Below are positions 1 to 6,804 of a stretch of DNA of 7,663 bases, piece by piece; positions within the stretch are counted from its first letter, which is position 1, and each line of letters begins with the position of its first letter. Under the pieces are notes generated by a model that made no database searches, was not told the origin of the DNA, and worked only from the letters and a program-made list of their open reading frames with translations. The position numbers were made by a program, and so were the translations under genes. The stretch is taken from contig CAZIJO010000255.1 in assembly GCA_964539515.1 (NCBI GenBank), forward strand, positions 1 through 7,663. Direction: 5' to 3'. This DNA is from JADLHS01 sp964539515 (GTDB lineage Bacteria > Verrucomicrobiota > Verrucomicrobiia > Limisphaerales > JADLHS01).

Positions 1-232
1 GTGAGGAGGAGTGAACGGCCTGAGGGCGTTGCCCGGCGGATTGGCGCCAGGCGAAAGCCTTTTCGCATGCGAGTTGTTTTGCGGGCTGGCGGTCGGGGCA
101 GGGGGGTAGGACCAGCGAAGCCGTCAAAGCGCATGGCTTCCCGGGCAACGCCGGGCGGGCGGGGTAGGCGCAGTGGACCGTGGAACTGTTTGACCCGGGT
201 GCCCTTCCCGGTAGCTTATGGGCAGGTCCAAA
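1..232. other. Non-coding leader upstream of first pseudopilin gene
   Basis: No gene is recognised here. An open frame runs through the segment, but its translation is Arg/Gly/Pro-rich, resembles no family I know, and overlaps the real gene downstream. The stretch contains two GGTAGG words (105-110 and 163-168 region) and a 6-bp stem (GAAGCC 117-122 with GGCTTC 135-140), which could be decayed REP material but is too weak to call. No convincing sigma-70 or sigma-54 promoter was found by eye. It may include the end of whatever lies left of the window. Confidence 0.5.
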
Positions 233-1120
233 ATGAAAGCCTGCCCCTCCAGGGTTCGCTGCTGCCCGCGGGCGATGGGTTTTACCCTCATCGAGTTGCT
301 GGTCGTCATTGCCATCATCGCGATTCTCGCGGCCATGCTGTTGCCCGCGTTGTCCAAGGCAAAACTCAAAGCGCAGGGGATTCAATGCCTGAACAATCAC
401 CGTCAGCTCGCCCTGGCCTGGCGCATGTACACCGAGGACAGTCACGATGTTCTGCTATTCGCGACGGCGGATGATGGGCCGCTGGCCGCCCACTCCTGGG
501 TGCAGGGCTCCCTCGATTTCAATCCCAACAACCGCTCGAACTGGGACCTCGAGATGGACATCGTCAAAAGTCCGCTGTGGCGGTATTGTGGGAAATCACC
601 GGGGATCTGGCGCTGCCCAGCTGACACCAGCAAAGTCAGGCTCCCGGACGGCCGTTCGATGCCGCGCGTCCGGACAATGTCCATGAGCATCTGGGTGGGC
701 GGCTGGGGTCGCAACGGTATGGGGCCGGTGGGGACGGACGCCGGTTGCTCCGGTCCGCAGTGGAAGGTTTATTCCAAATTCTCCGCCTTCGTGAATCCCG
801 GTCCGGCCATGACCTGGGTGCTGGTGGATGCCCGCGAAGACCGGATCAACTTCGGCAATAATTTCACCGACATGACCGGCTTCCCCAACAACGCCGCCCA
901 GTGGCGTTTCCATTGGGATTATCCCGGAAGCTACCATCACCGCGCCGCTGGCTTCTCCTTCGCCGATGGTCACGCGGAGATCAAAAAATGGCTGGATGAA
1001 CGGACCGTGCCGCCGATCGTGAAGGACACCTCGTTGTTCACCGGCGGCTCGGAGTTTGTCCCATCACCCCGCAACCCGGACATCTATTGGATGCAGGAAC
1101 GGTCCACCCGGCTGAAGTGA
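233..1120 (+). CDS. Pseudopilin-like protein with prepilin leader and H-X9-DG domain
   Basis: A 295-residue type IV pilin-like/type II secretion pseudopilin-family protein. A short basic leader (MKACPSRVRCCPRAMG) ends in Gly16, followed by FTLIELL, so prepilin peptidase should cut between Gly16 and Phe17; Glu21 is the conserved +5 glutamate. Residues 17-40 form the hydrophobic helix that anchors in the inner membrane and packs in the filament core. The C-terminal signature H235-X9-D245-G246 (in FSFADGHAE) is that of the H-X9-DG prepilin-associated domain; a WRCP motif lies near residue 126. ATG at 233 was chosen because AGG sits 6 nt upstream and the leader has normal length; ATGs at 218 and 275 are alternatives. 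The C-terminus (DIYWMQERSTRLK) fits the usual end of this family. Such genes are usually stand-alone, many per genome, with unknown precise role. It converges on a paralogue at 1328-2080. Confidence 0.9.
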   Translation: MKACPSRVRCCPRAMGFTLIELLVVIAIIAILAAMLLPALSKAKLKAQGIQCLNNHRQLALAWRMYTEDSHDVLLFATADDGPLAAHSWVQGSLDFNPNNRSNWDLEMDIVKSPLWRYCGKSPGIWRCPADTSKVRLPDGRSMPRVRTMSMSIWVGGWGRNGMGPVGTDAGCSGPQWKVYSKFSAFVNPGPAMTWVLVDAREDRINFGNNFTDMTGFPNNAAQWRFHWDYPGSYHHRAAGFSFADGHAEIKKWLDERTVPPIVKDTSLFTGGSEFVPSPRNPDIYWMQERSTRLK

Positions 1121-1138
1121 GTTTCATTTCGCGCCCGC
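1101..1138 (+). repeat. Direct repeat copy 1: 3' end of pseudopilin gene
   Basis: This 38-bp segment covers the last codons of the upstream pseudopilin gene (S-T-R-L-K-stop) and 18 bp beyond. It recurs at 1244-1281 with about 34 of 38 positions conserved. The two copies bracket the heptamer array, offset by 143 bp. This copy is the functional gene end, judged by the family-typical C-terminus. Confidence 0.75.
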
Positions 1139-1140
1139 GT

Positions 1141-1231
1141 GTTTGGAGTTTGGAGTTTGGTGTTTGGAGTTTGGAGTTTGGAGTTTGGAGTTTGGAGTTT
1201 GGAGTTTGGAGTTTGGTGTTTGGAGTTTGGT
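1141..1231 (+). repeat. Heptanucleotide tandem array (GTTTGGA/T)13
   Basis: Thirteen uninterrupted 7-bp units GTTTGGW fill 91 bp. Position 7 varies: A,A,T,A,A,A,A,A,A,A,T,A,T from left to right; all other positions are invariant. On the minus strand it reads CCAAACT/CCAAACA. It starts 20 bp after the stop codon of the left pseudopilin gene and lies between convergent genes, so it is probably a non-coding minisatellite, prone to slippage. It is not a CRISPR array because there are no spacers. Frames through it encode low-complexity KLQTPNS-type repeats that are artefacts. Confidence 0.9.
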
Positions 1232-1243
1232 TTTTGTCTATGA

Positions 1244-1281
1244 GGTCTACCCGGTTGAAGTGAGTTTCCTTTCGCCCCGCC
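1244..1281 (+). repeat. Direct repeat copy 2: apparent fossil 3' end of a pseudopilin gene
   Basis: This segment matches 1101-1138. Read with the base before it, AGG TCT ACC CGG TTG AAG TGA (1243-1263), it spells R-S-T-R-L-K-stop, the same peptide end as copy 1 (CGG TCC ACC CGG CTG AAG TGA). Every difference within those codons is synonymous. Similarity continues about 18 bp past the stop but not upstream, where the heptamer array begins. It looks like the tail of a deleted or recombined paralogous gene. Confidence 0.65.
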
Positions 1282-1327
1282 TTGCTGCCGCGCTTGAATC
1301 GGTGTTCTGCGGCCGGCTTCCTCGCGG

Positions 1328-2080
1328 CTAATTGAAAGCGCGCTTGTAGCACGCGGTGTCGCTGGCTTTTTGCGTGTCCTCCGCCTTGCCGGAAGAACCA
1401 TCCGCCAGCCCGAAATGTTTGGCGCGCAAGTCGGCCGCCCGGCGGAACTCGGCGTGGCCGTCGGTGAACACAAAGTTTCCGCCCCGCGAATGCACCATGC
1501 TGTACCAATCCACGCCGGGGCTCAGGTTGACGTGCCAATACGTGTATTGCCCAGGGCACAGCCCGAAGTCGGTCCCCACCGCCGGTCGCAGCGCCGTGTA
1601 ACTGACCAGCCGGATCGTTTCCTGAATGAAAATGACGTCGCTGGGTTTGTGGACTTGCGCCAGGCTCATTTCCATCACCACCGCATTGGGCAGGTAACTC
1701 GTGGTGCTCAGAGCGGTGGCGTCGCTGCCGTCGCCCGGTTTTTTGGCACTGGGGCAGGCGTAGATTCTGGAGCTGGGTGATTTCTGCGAACTTTGCAGGT
1801 ACGGCGAAATGGCATAGAGACAGTTGTTTTGCCAGCCCGGCGCGCTGGGGTTCATGAAATCGGGAACTTGCGAGGCCTTGGGCGGCAATTTCCGGTGATC
1901 CTCCTCGTACAGGACCAGCGCGATGCCAATCTGCCGCAGGTTGTTCAGGCAATTGATGCGTTGCGCCTTTTCCTTGGCCTTGGCCAGGGCCGGGAGCAGC
2001 ATGGCGGCCAGGATCGCGATGATGGCGATCACGACGAGCAACTCAATCAAAGTAAATGCAGCTGCTTTCCGTTGGGGCAT
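1328..2080 (-). CDS. Pseudopilin-like protein with prepilin leader and H-X9-DG domain (second copy)
   Basis: A 250-residue relative of the protein at 233-1120, on the opposite strand. The leader is only MPQRKAAA, followed by FTLIELL, giving predicted cleavage between Ala8 and Phe9; the -1 residue is Ala rather than the canonical Gly, a variant I believe is frequent in these phyla. The +5 Glu is present (Glu13). Residues 9-32 form the membrane/filament helix, followed by a basic KAKEKAQ stretch and the INCLNNLRQ motif shared with its paralogue. H197-X9-D207-G208 (FVFTDGHAE) marks the C-terminal H-X9-DG signature, and a Y-A-C-P motif lies near residue 107. ATG at 2080 is preferred; the frame extends to a TTG at 2116 (GGAAAAG upstream), which would give an unusually long leader. 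The DUF695 gene ends 120 bp upstream on the same strand. Confidence 0.9.
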   Translation of the reverse strand: MPQRKAAAFTLIELLVVIAIIAILAAMLLPALAKAKEKAQRINCLNNLRQIGIALVLYEEDHRKLPPKASQVPDFMNPSAPGWQNNCLYAISPYLQSSQKSPSSRIYACPSAKKPGDGSDATALSTTSYLPNAVVMEMSLAQVHKPSDVIFIQETIRLVSYTALRPAVGTDFGLCPGQYTYWHVNLSPGVDWYSMVHSRGGNFVFTDGHAEFRRAADLRAKHFGLADGSSGKAEDTQKASDTACYKRAFN

Positions 2081-2135
2081 TCCGGGATGATGCCGGGCAA
2101 AGCCGATGAAGTCCAACCGCTTTTCCGGATTGCTT

Positions 2136-2145
2136 CACTGCAGTG
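2136..2145. repeat. 10-bp perfect palindrome upstream of second pseudopilin gene
   Basis: CACTGCAGTG is a perfect 10-bp dyad, 56 bp upstream of the ATG at 2080 and within the 120-bp gap after the DUF695 gene. It could be an operator, but a 10-bp palindrome can occur by chance and no promoter elements could be placed relative to it. Confidence 0.25.
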
Positions 2146-2200
2146 CGCCCTTTCCGAGACAAGAAAACCGATTGATCAACACCCAGTGCTGCTTGAGCTG

Positions 2201-2617
2201 TCATTCCAGGAACTTTTTGGAGTACTTCTCGATAAATCCCCATTCGTGATCTGAATGAATTGTCCACGATAGGCTTTCTTGGGGAAAGGTGCGTTTTAAA
2301 CTGTCGACTATTTCAGTTACGTTCTTTTCTGAGTCGGCATAAACATAGTAGTTTCGCTTTCCTGAAAAAGTCTCGATGAGTACGGTGATGCCGTGCTCTG
2401 ACAATCGAAACATGTCGCGGATACCTTCGTCGAATTCAAAAAGGCTTTCATTATAATCTGCCTCAGGTAGTCCATTTGGAGAGACTTTAGCAAGTTGATG
2501 TCTCACGACAGCCAATTTAGGGAATTTCAACCTGAGCGAAGCGACATCAGCGTTTTCAAGATATCGTAAAAAGAGCGGTAGGCCTTCATGTGTAAGTTGC
2601 CTGGATTTCCATTCCAT
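2201..2617 (-). CDS. DUF695-family protein of unknown function
   Basis: A 138-residue soluble protein with no signal peptide or membrane segment. It follows the DUF695 pattern: an N-terminal Trp (W3), a G-L-P segment at 12-14 followed by a beta-strand (LFLRYL), a central acidic run (DYNESLFEFDEGIRDMF, about 54-70), a G-K-R-N-Y-Y-V-Y-A strand (86-94) that aligns with the family's 'FYFYA' motif, and a closing D-H-E-W-G-F segment (123-128). The family's biochemical role is unknown. ATG at 2617 was chosen over a longer frame from a TTG at 2776 because AAAGGA lies 9 nt upstream and the family homology starts at this Met. Its composition differs from its neighbours: 100 of 240 bases in 2221-2460 are G/C (about 42%), with A/T-ending codons common, suggesting recent acquisition. 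Neighbours give no functional clue. Confidence 0.8.
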   Translation of the reverse strand: MEWKSRQLTHEGLPLFLRYLENADVASLRLKFPKLAVVRHQLAKVSPNGLPEADYNESLFEFDEGIRDMFRLSEHGITVLIETFSGKRNYYVYADSEKNVTEIVDSLKRTFPQESLSWTIHSDHEWGFIEKYSKKFLE

Positions 2618-2626
2618 AATAAAAGG

Positions 2627-2632
2627 TCCTTT
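2627..2632 (-). promoter_or_regulatory. Ribosome binding site of the DUF695 gene
   Basis: On the minus strand AAAGGA is followed by 9 nt and then ATG at 2617. It is one of the few clear Shine-Dalgarno sequences in the window and decides the start against the upstream TTG. Confidence 0.7.
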
Positions 2633-2832
2633 ATTCAGTCGGCGATAGCAGATTGTCACCGGGTGAGTTGATTTTGTTGTGCAATTTTCCTCCGTCAATG
2701 CCTCGTAAATTTCGCATTTTTTGCGCTTCATCTTTAGGTGTTTCGGGAGTCGCCGGAGGATGCGACGGATGGACAATTGCGACGGATCGAAGCGCTGCTC
2801 GGGGAAAAGAACTTCCGCTGCGGTATGTCCCA

Positions 2833-2849
2833 GCGGGGACTTTCCCCGC
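2833..2849. repeat. GC-rich hairpin downstream of the GH9 gene
   Basis: GCGGGG (2833-2838) pairs perfectly with CCCCGC (2844-2849) around loop ACTTT. It begins 33 bp past the GH9 stop. GGTA words flank it on both sides (GGTATG 2822-2827, GGTAGC 2852-2857). There is no T-run, so it is not a standard intrinsic terminator; a REP-like element or a 3'-end-protecting hairpin are alternatives. Confidence 0.5.
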
Positions 2850-2881
2850 CCGGTAGCGTCGAACCATGGGTTCGCTCAATT

Positions 2882-5068
2882 TCACCATACGGACATCAAG
2901 ATCATCCAGCGGTTGTTGTACGGCAGCCACGGTTCGTTGCAGTGGTAATCGGCGTTCGGCTCGGGCGACAGGTCCAGCCAGGGACGATCCTGATGCGGCC
3001 AGGCGCGGATGATGCCGCTGAGCAACGCGCCGGGCACCGCCCCGCGCGGGTTGCCAGGGATCATGTTGTAACGATGGTGGTAGTTGGGCACGAAATGGCG
3101 GCCGACGCCCTCCATCAGCGACACGCCAAACGGATTGCGGCCCAGAACCCAATGCACCTGATTTTCCGCCAGTTGCCGCCCGGCGCGGACCCCGAGTCTC
3201 GCCGCCAGCGCGCCTTCGATGGCCACGTCCAACTGCCGCATCATGCTCCCGACATACCAGTCGTTGACGTCGGCATAAGCTTGAAAGAAAACGGGCCCAC
3301 CGCCACCGGGCGAACGCGCGAGACCGAACGGTGGCGCGCAAAACGATTCCAGTTCCGCAACTCGCTGCTGCGCCACGGGCCGGATGCGGGACACCAGTGG
3401 ATCATCGGGAAACGCCGCCGCGAACTCGCCGAGCGCGCGGAAACTGTCCTGCGGCTTCGATTGCGCCAAATATTTTTCGGCCTGCGCCTGTGCTGCCTGG
3501 CGGTATTGCGCATCACCCGTTGCGGCATACAGGGCGGTGAGTGTTTCCATGCCGCCACCAATTTTCTGATGCAGCCGCGTGGCCAGGCGGATGAGTTCGT
3601 CGCCGCGCGCGGCGTCGCCGGTTTGTTTCAACGCCGCGCCGGTGAGCGCGAAGCCCGCCGTGCACCAAGTGCGGTCCCCGCCGGTTTCCTTCACCGGCCG
3701 GTCGTCGCGGTTTCCGGACTCGTTATCCGTCTCCAGCTCGGGCGTACCCCAATAACGGTAGCCGGTGGAAATTGTGTTCACGACCAGTTCCAATGATTCA
3801 CGATCCAGCGCCTTGAGCAGGAACTCCGCGCCCCACAGGGCTTCGTCCAAAAGGTCGGCCCGCCCGTTCTGGTCGCGATCCCATTGATTGAACAGCTGGG
3901 GCTGACGATGATAGGCCACCGCCAGGGCGTAGAAACTCTCGGGCGTGAAACCGCAATATTTGTTATAGTCGCCGGCGTCGTGCCAGCCGCCGGCCAGGTC
4001 GCGGTGCGTGCCATCGGGCATCCGGGCGTCGTCCAGGTGACAGGCCGCGTGAAAACCGCGCACGGCCATGCCACAGCGTTGGTAGTAGAAAAAGCGGTAG
4101 CCCGGTTCGGCGGCTTGTTGCCGGAGCAAGTCGTCGCCGATGGCGAAGGGCGGCGAGAAGCTGGCCGCCTTGCCTTCGCCGGCAGCGACGACGTATTGCC
4201 CGCGGTTGGTGATGCTCGAGAAATCGAATGTCCAGTGCCAGCGATCCCAATCGTCAATCGGAGCGCACGGCTGCCACTCACAGCGCATGACTTCACGGAA
4301 GTTCGTCAGTTCAATCAGCCGGGCAACGGGTGGCGTTGACGAGGGTAACGACGATTGCAGCACGGCCTGTTTGGTGATTGAGCCGGTCTCGTAGCCGAGT
4401 TGGTCCACGAGCACTTGCTGGCCGGGTGCGCGGTGCATCCGCATTTCCACGTCGTCCAAATAGAACGGTTCAGGGGAATCGCTCTCGATCCAGAGCTGGA
4501 CTTGATGACTGCGGAGCGGGCGGGTCGCCGCGATTTCGTAGCCTCGCCAGCCCGACTCCTCGCGGAAGACCAGGCTGGACTTGTCCACCCGCAGCACGAC
4601 GGCCGGTTTTCGCGCTTCTCTTCCCGTCCAGACCAGCGACAGTTGAAACTGAGTACCCAGCGTTTCGCGAATCCACACCCTGCCGGTCACTTTGGTCGTG
4701 TCGTCGTCGAGGCGCAGACCGATGGTGCGGGCACCGGTAACCCCGTTCGGGCCCTTCGCCGGGAGTTCATCTTCGCCACCGTTGTAGCTGGTCACAAACT
4801 GCCTTCCCGTGACGACGCCGGGCGGGCCGGGCCGTACACCGAGCGAGCGAGCGCCCTGACGATGAACTGCGTTGGTGAAGAAAACGCGCGGGCTGCCGTT
4901 CGTCGGCTCGATGCCAACCGGCAGCCAGCCGCCCAGCCGCTTGGCGTCCAGTTCGAACGAAGGATTGGGGGCGATGTTGGCAAAGCCATCAGCTTCGGCT
5001 TGCGTCAGGCTGGCCAGGCCAAGAAGACCAGCAAACCAGGTCACGCGCGGAATGTTGAGCGCTTTCAT
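2882..5068 (-). CDS. Secreted glycoside hydrolase family 9 (endoglucanase/cellulase-type)
   Basis: A 728-residue exported enzyme expected to hydrolyse beta-1,4-glucan or a related beta-glycan by inversion. A signal peptide occupies about 1-24 (basic start, hydrophobic WFAGLLGLASL, likely cut after TQA). Residues 30-210 look like a CBM4/9-type jelly roll, from NPSFE near 35 to YLDDVEMR at 203-210. Residues 217-310 are the Ig-like CelD_N domain (VDQLGY, then DFSSITNRGQY). The (alpha/alpha)6 GH9 domain fills about 318-725: FFYYQRCG at 326-333, catalytic aspartate motif D364-A-G-D367, HHR at 664-666, and the closing D-Y-H-C-N-E with Glu712 as likely general acid. All expected catalytic residues are present, so it should be active; substrate cannot be read from sequence. 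ATG at 5068 begins the signal peptide, with no strong Shine-Dalgarno. The acyl-CoA synthetase gene lies 65 bp upstream on the same strand. Confidence 0.92.
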   Translation of the reverse strand: MKALNIPRVTWFAGLLGLASLTQAEADGFANIAPNPSFELDAKRLGGWLPVGIEPTNGSPRVFFTNAVHRQGARSLGVRPGPPGVVTGRQFVTSYNGGEDELPAKGPNGVTGARTIGLRLDDDTTKVTGRVWIRETLGTQFQLSLVWTGREARKPAVVLRVDKSSLVFREESGWRGYEIAATRPLRSHQVQLWIESDSPEPFYLDDVEMRMHRAPGQQVLVDQLGYETGSITKQAVLQSSLPSSTPPVARLIELTNFREVMRCEWQPCAPIDDWDRWHWTFDFSSITNRGQYVVAAGEGKAASFSPPFAIGDDLLRQQAAEPGYRFFYYQRCGMAVRGFHAACHLDDARMPDGTHRDLAGGWHDAGDYNKYCGFTPESFYALAVAYHRQPQLFNQWDRDQNGRADLLDEALWGAEFLLKALDRESLELVVNTISTGYRYWGTPELETDNESGNRDDRPVKETGGDRTWCTAGFALTGAALKQTGDAARGDELIRLATRLHQKIGGGMETLTALYAATGDAQYRQAAQAQAEKYLAQSKPQDSFRALGEFAAAFPDDPLVSRIRPVAQQRVAELESFCAPPFGLARSPGGGGPVFFQAYADVNDWYVGSMMRQLDVAIEGALAARLGVRAGRQLAENQVHWVLGRNPFGVSLMEGVGRHFVPNYHHRYNMIPGNPRGAVPGALLSGIIRAWPHQDRPWLDLSPEPNADYHCNEPWLPYNNRWMILMSVW

Positions 5069-5133
5069 AAACTGGCGACCGAGTCCTGCCGGATGAAGCG
5101 GCGACTGTCAACTCCAATGCACGCGCACCGCGC

Positions 5134-6705
5134 TTACTGCCGGGCGAGGTTTGCCCGACCGCCGCGCAGGATGTATTTCTGCAGCTTGCCGGTGGCTGTC
5201 TTCGGCAACTCGGCCAGAAACGTGAAGCCTTGCGGGACTTTGAAATGGGCGAGATGATCGCGGGCAAACGAACGCAACTCCGCCTCGGTCGCCGTGGCGC
5301 CCGTCCGGAGCACGACGAAGGCATGTGGGGCCTCCCCCCATTTTTCGTGGGGCAAACCAACCACCGCGACCTCCTGCACTGCCGGATGCCGCACCAGCGC
5401 ACCCTCGACTTCAATGGAGGAAATGTTCTCGCCGCCGCTGATGATGACGTCCTTGAGGCGGTCGCGAATCTCAAGGTAGCCATCGGGGTGCACGACGGCC
5501 GCGTCGCCGCTGTGAAACCACCCGCCGCGCATGGCCTCGGCGGTGCCGGCGGGGTCGTGGTAATAACCCGCCATTACGCAATTGCCGCGTACGACGATTT
5601 CGCCCACCGTGGCGCCGTCGTGCGGGACTTCATTTCCCTCGCTGTCCACGACGCGCGTCTCGCCGGCCGTCAGGAATTCGACGCCCTGCCGCGCCTTGAT
5701 TTCCGCGCCCGCGCGCGCGTCGAGCTGGCGGTGTTCCGGGCGTGGCTCGCAAATCGTCATGAAGGGCGAAGTCTCCGTCAGCCCATAGACCTGCGTGACG
5801 GTCCAGCCCAGTTCGTTTTCCACGCGTTCGATGGTGGCCGCGGCCGGTGGGGCGCCGGCGGTGAGCACCCGCACGCCACGGGGCACCGACTGCCGCAACG
5901 CTTCCGGCGCGTTGGCGATGCTGATGAGGATGGTCGGCGCCGCGCACAGCAGGCTGATCTGCTCGCGGACGATCGTTTCGAATACACTTTGCGGTTCGAC
6001 CTTGCGCAGGCAGACATGGGTGCCCCCGATGGCCGTCATCAACCAGACGAACGTCCAGCCATTGCAATGGAACATCGGCAGCGTCCAGAGAAAACGGTCG
6101 GCCGCGGTCAGGTGCAGATGCGCGAGCGTGCCGAGGATGTTCAGGTACGCGTTGCGGTGGGTGTTCATCACGCCCTTGGGCCGGGCGGTGGTGCCGCTGG
6201 TGTAATTGATCGCGAGCAGATCGGTCTCGCGAATCGGCGGCGGTTGGAACGCCGGAGCCGATTCGCTCAGCTCGGCCTCGTAATCGAGCCAGCCGGGCCG
6301 CGCGCCTGCGAACGCGACAAAGTGCTCGACGGTCGCTAACTGAGCCCGAATGCGATCCACCGTTTCGAGGTAGGTGGCGTCGGCGCAGACGATACGTGCC
6401 CCGCTGTGGTTGATGATGTAAGCGAAGTCGTCGGCGGTGAGCCGGTAATTGATGGGCACAATGACCGCGCCAATTTGCGGCCCGGCATAATAGGCTTCGA
6501 GGTGGGCATGGGTATTGGGGGCGATGCAAGCGACGCGGTCGCCCGGGCGGACGCCGAGCCGTTGCAACGCGGCGGACCAGCGGTCGCAGCGGTCGAAGAA
6601 TTGCCGGTAGGTCAATCGGAGTTCGCCGTCCACCACTGCCTCACGGTCGGGATAAAGCTTGCGGGCGCGGCGCGCGAGTTCCAGCGGAGTCAATGGTGTT
6701 TCCAT
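5134..6705 (-). CDS. AMP-forming acyl-CoA synthetase (AlkK/AAE-like)
   Basis: A 523-residue cytoplasmic member of the ANL adenylating superfamily. It activates a carboxylic acid with ATP to an acyl-adenylate and transfers it to CoA. Motifs in order, numbered from ATG 6705: the P-loop YTSGTTARPKG from residue 168; PMFHCNGW near 210, typical of the AlkK/plant AAE-type medium-chain ligases; YGLTET at 307-312; GWFHSGD with Asp401 contacting the ribose; the hinge region RLKDVIISGGENISS (about 416-430); and PKTATGK with catalytic Lys507. Length is normal and the gene looks intact. Chain length or aromatic preference is not predictable here. The start at 6705 (METPLTPLEL) fits the family better than an in-frame ATG at 6729; neither has a strong ribosome binding site. 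GH9 follows 65 bp downstream; the RAYT gene diverges upstream. Confidence 0.9.
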   Translation of the reverse strand: METPLTPLELARRARKLYPDREAVVDGELRLTYRQFFDRCDRWSAALQRLGVRPGDRVACIAPNTHAHLEAYYAGPQIGAVIVPINYRLTADDFAYIINHSGARIVCADATYLETVDRIRAQLATVEHFVAFAGARPGWLDYEAELSESAPAFQPPPIRETDLLAINYTSGTTARPKGVMNTHRNAYLNILGTLAHLHLTAADRFLWTLPMFHCNGWTFVWLMTAIGGTHVCLRKVEPQSVFETIVREQISLLCAAPTILISIANAPEALRQSVPRGVRVLTAGAPPAAATIERVENELGWTVTQVYGLTETSPFMTICEPRPEHRQLDARAGAEIKARQGVEFLTAGETRVVDSEGNEVPHDGATVGEIVVRGNCVMAGYYHDPAGTAEAMRGGWFHSGDAAVVHPDGYLEIRDRLKDVIISGGENISSIEVEGALVRHPAVQEVAVVGLPHEKWGEAPHAFVVLRTGATATEAELRSFARDHLAHFKVPQGFTFLAELPKTATGKLQKYILRGGRANLARQ

Positions 6706-6804
6706 GGTGGTGTCTGGGTGCGCCTCCATCCTACGACGGCTTCTTTCGCCAGGGCGAGACGGAAAATTTACGCCAATCTGTCGCGGTGCGTTGCCAGGCC
6801 CTGG

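Larger units (their letters stand above)
1121..1327. other. Convergent intergenic region with no gene
   Basis: The gap between two convergent pseudopilin genes holds the heptamer array and the second direct-repeat copy. From 1282 to 1327 nothing further is recognisable. No clear Rho-independent terminator (hairpin plus T-run) was seen for either gene. Confidence 0.7.
2618..2881. other. Intergenic region between GH9 and DUF695 genes
   Basis: No gene is supported. The half nearest the DUF695 gene (2618-2740) is AT-rich like that gene, while the half next to GH9 is GC-rich. Open frames exist on both strands, but none resembles a known family or has a good start. A hairpin lies at 2833-2849. A promoter for the DUF695 gene presumably lies here; TTGACG on the minus strand (around 2690-2700) has no good -10 partner. 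Confidence 0.5.

Noticed and set aside
25..152. 12-bp perfect inverted repeat (25-36 with 141-152)
   Set aside because: In a GC-rich window of this size a few 12-bp inverted matches are expected by chance, and nothing nearby gives it meaning.
1141..1231. Possible CRISPR array
   Set aside because: Units are 7 bp with no spacers, and no cas genes are near; it is a simple tandem repeat.
1038..1952. Minus-strand frame with KLQTPNS repeats read through the heptamer array
   Set aside because: The repeated peptide is a direct consequence of a 7-bp repeat translating with a 21-bp period. The frame also overlaps two real genes in the wrong phase.
2618..2776. N-terminal extension of the DUF695 protein from a TTG at 2776
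   Set aside because: The extra 53 residues do not fit the family, and a good AAAGGA sits just ahead of the internal ATG at 2617.
2738..3796. Long + strand open frame (352 codons) opposite the GH9 gene
   Set aside because: It is a codon-bias shadow of a GC-rich gene with every GH9 catalytic motif intact on the minus strand. Its translation resembles no family and its GTG start lacks a ribosome binding site.
5106..5111. TTGACA (minus strand) as a -35 box for the GH9 gene
   Set aside because: The hexamer is perfect, but no acceptable -10 lies 16-18 bp downstream, so a promoter cannot be supported.
5230..6339. Long + strand open frame (369 codons) opposite the acyl-CoA synthetase gene
   Set aside because: Same reasoning: the minus strand carries all adenylation motifs, and the + strand product is Arg/Gly/His-rich with no recognisable domain.
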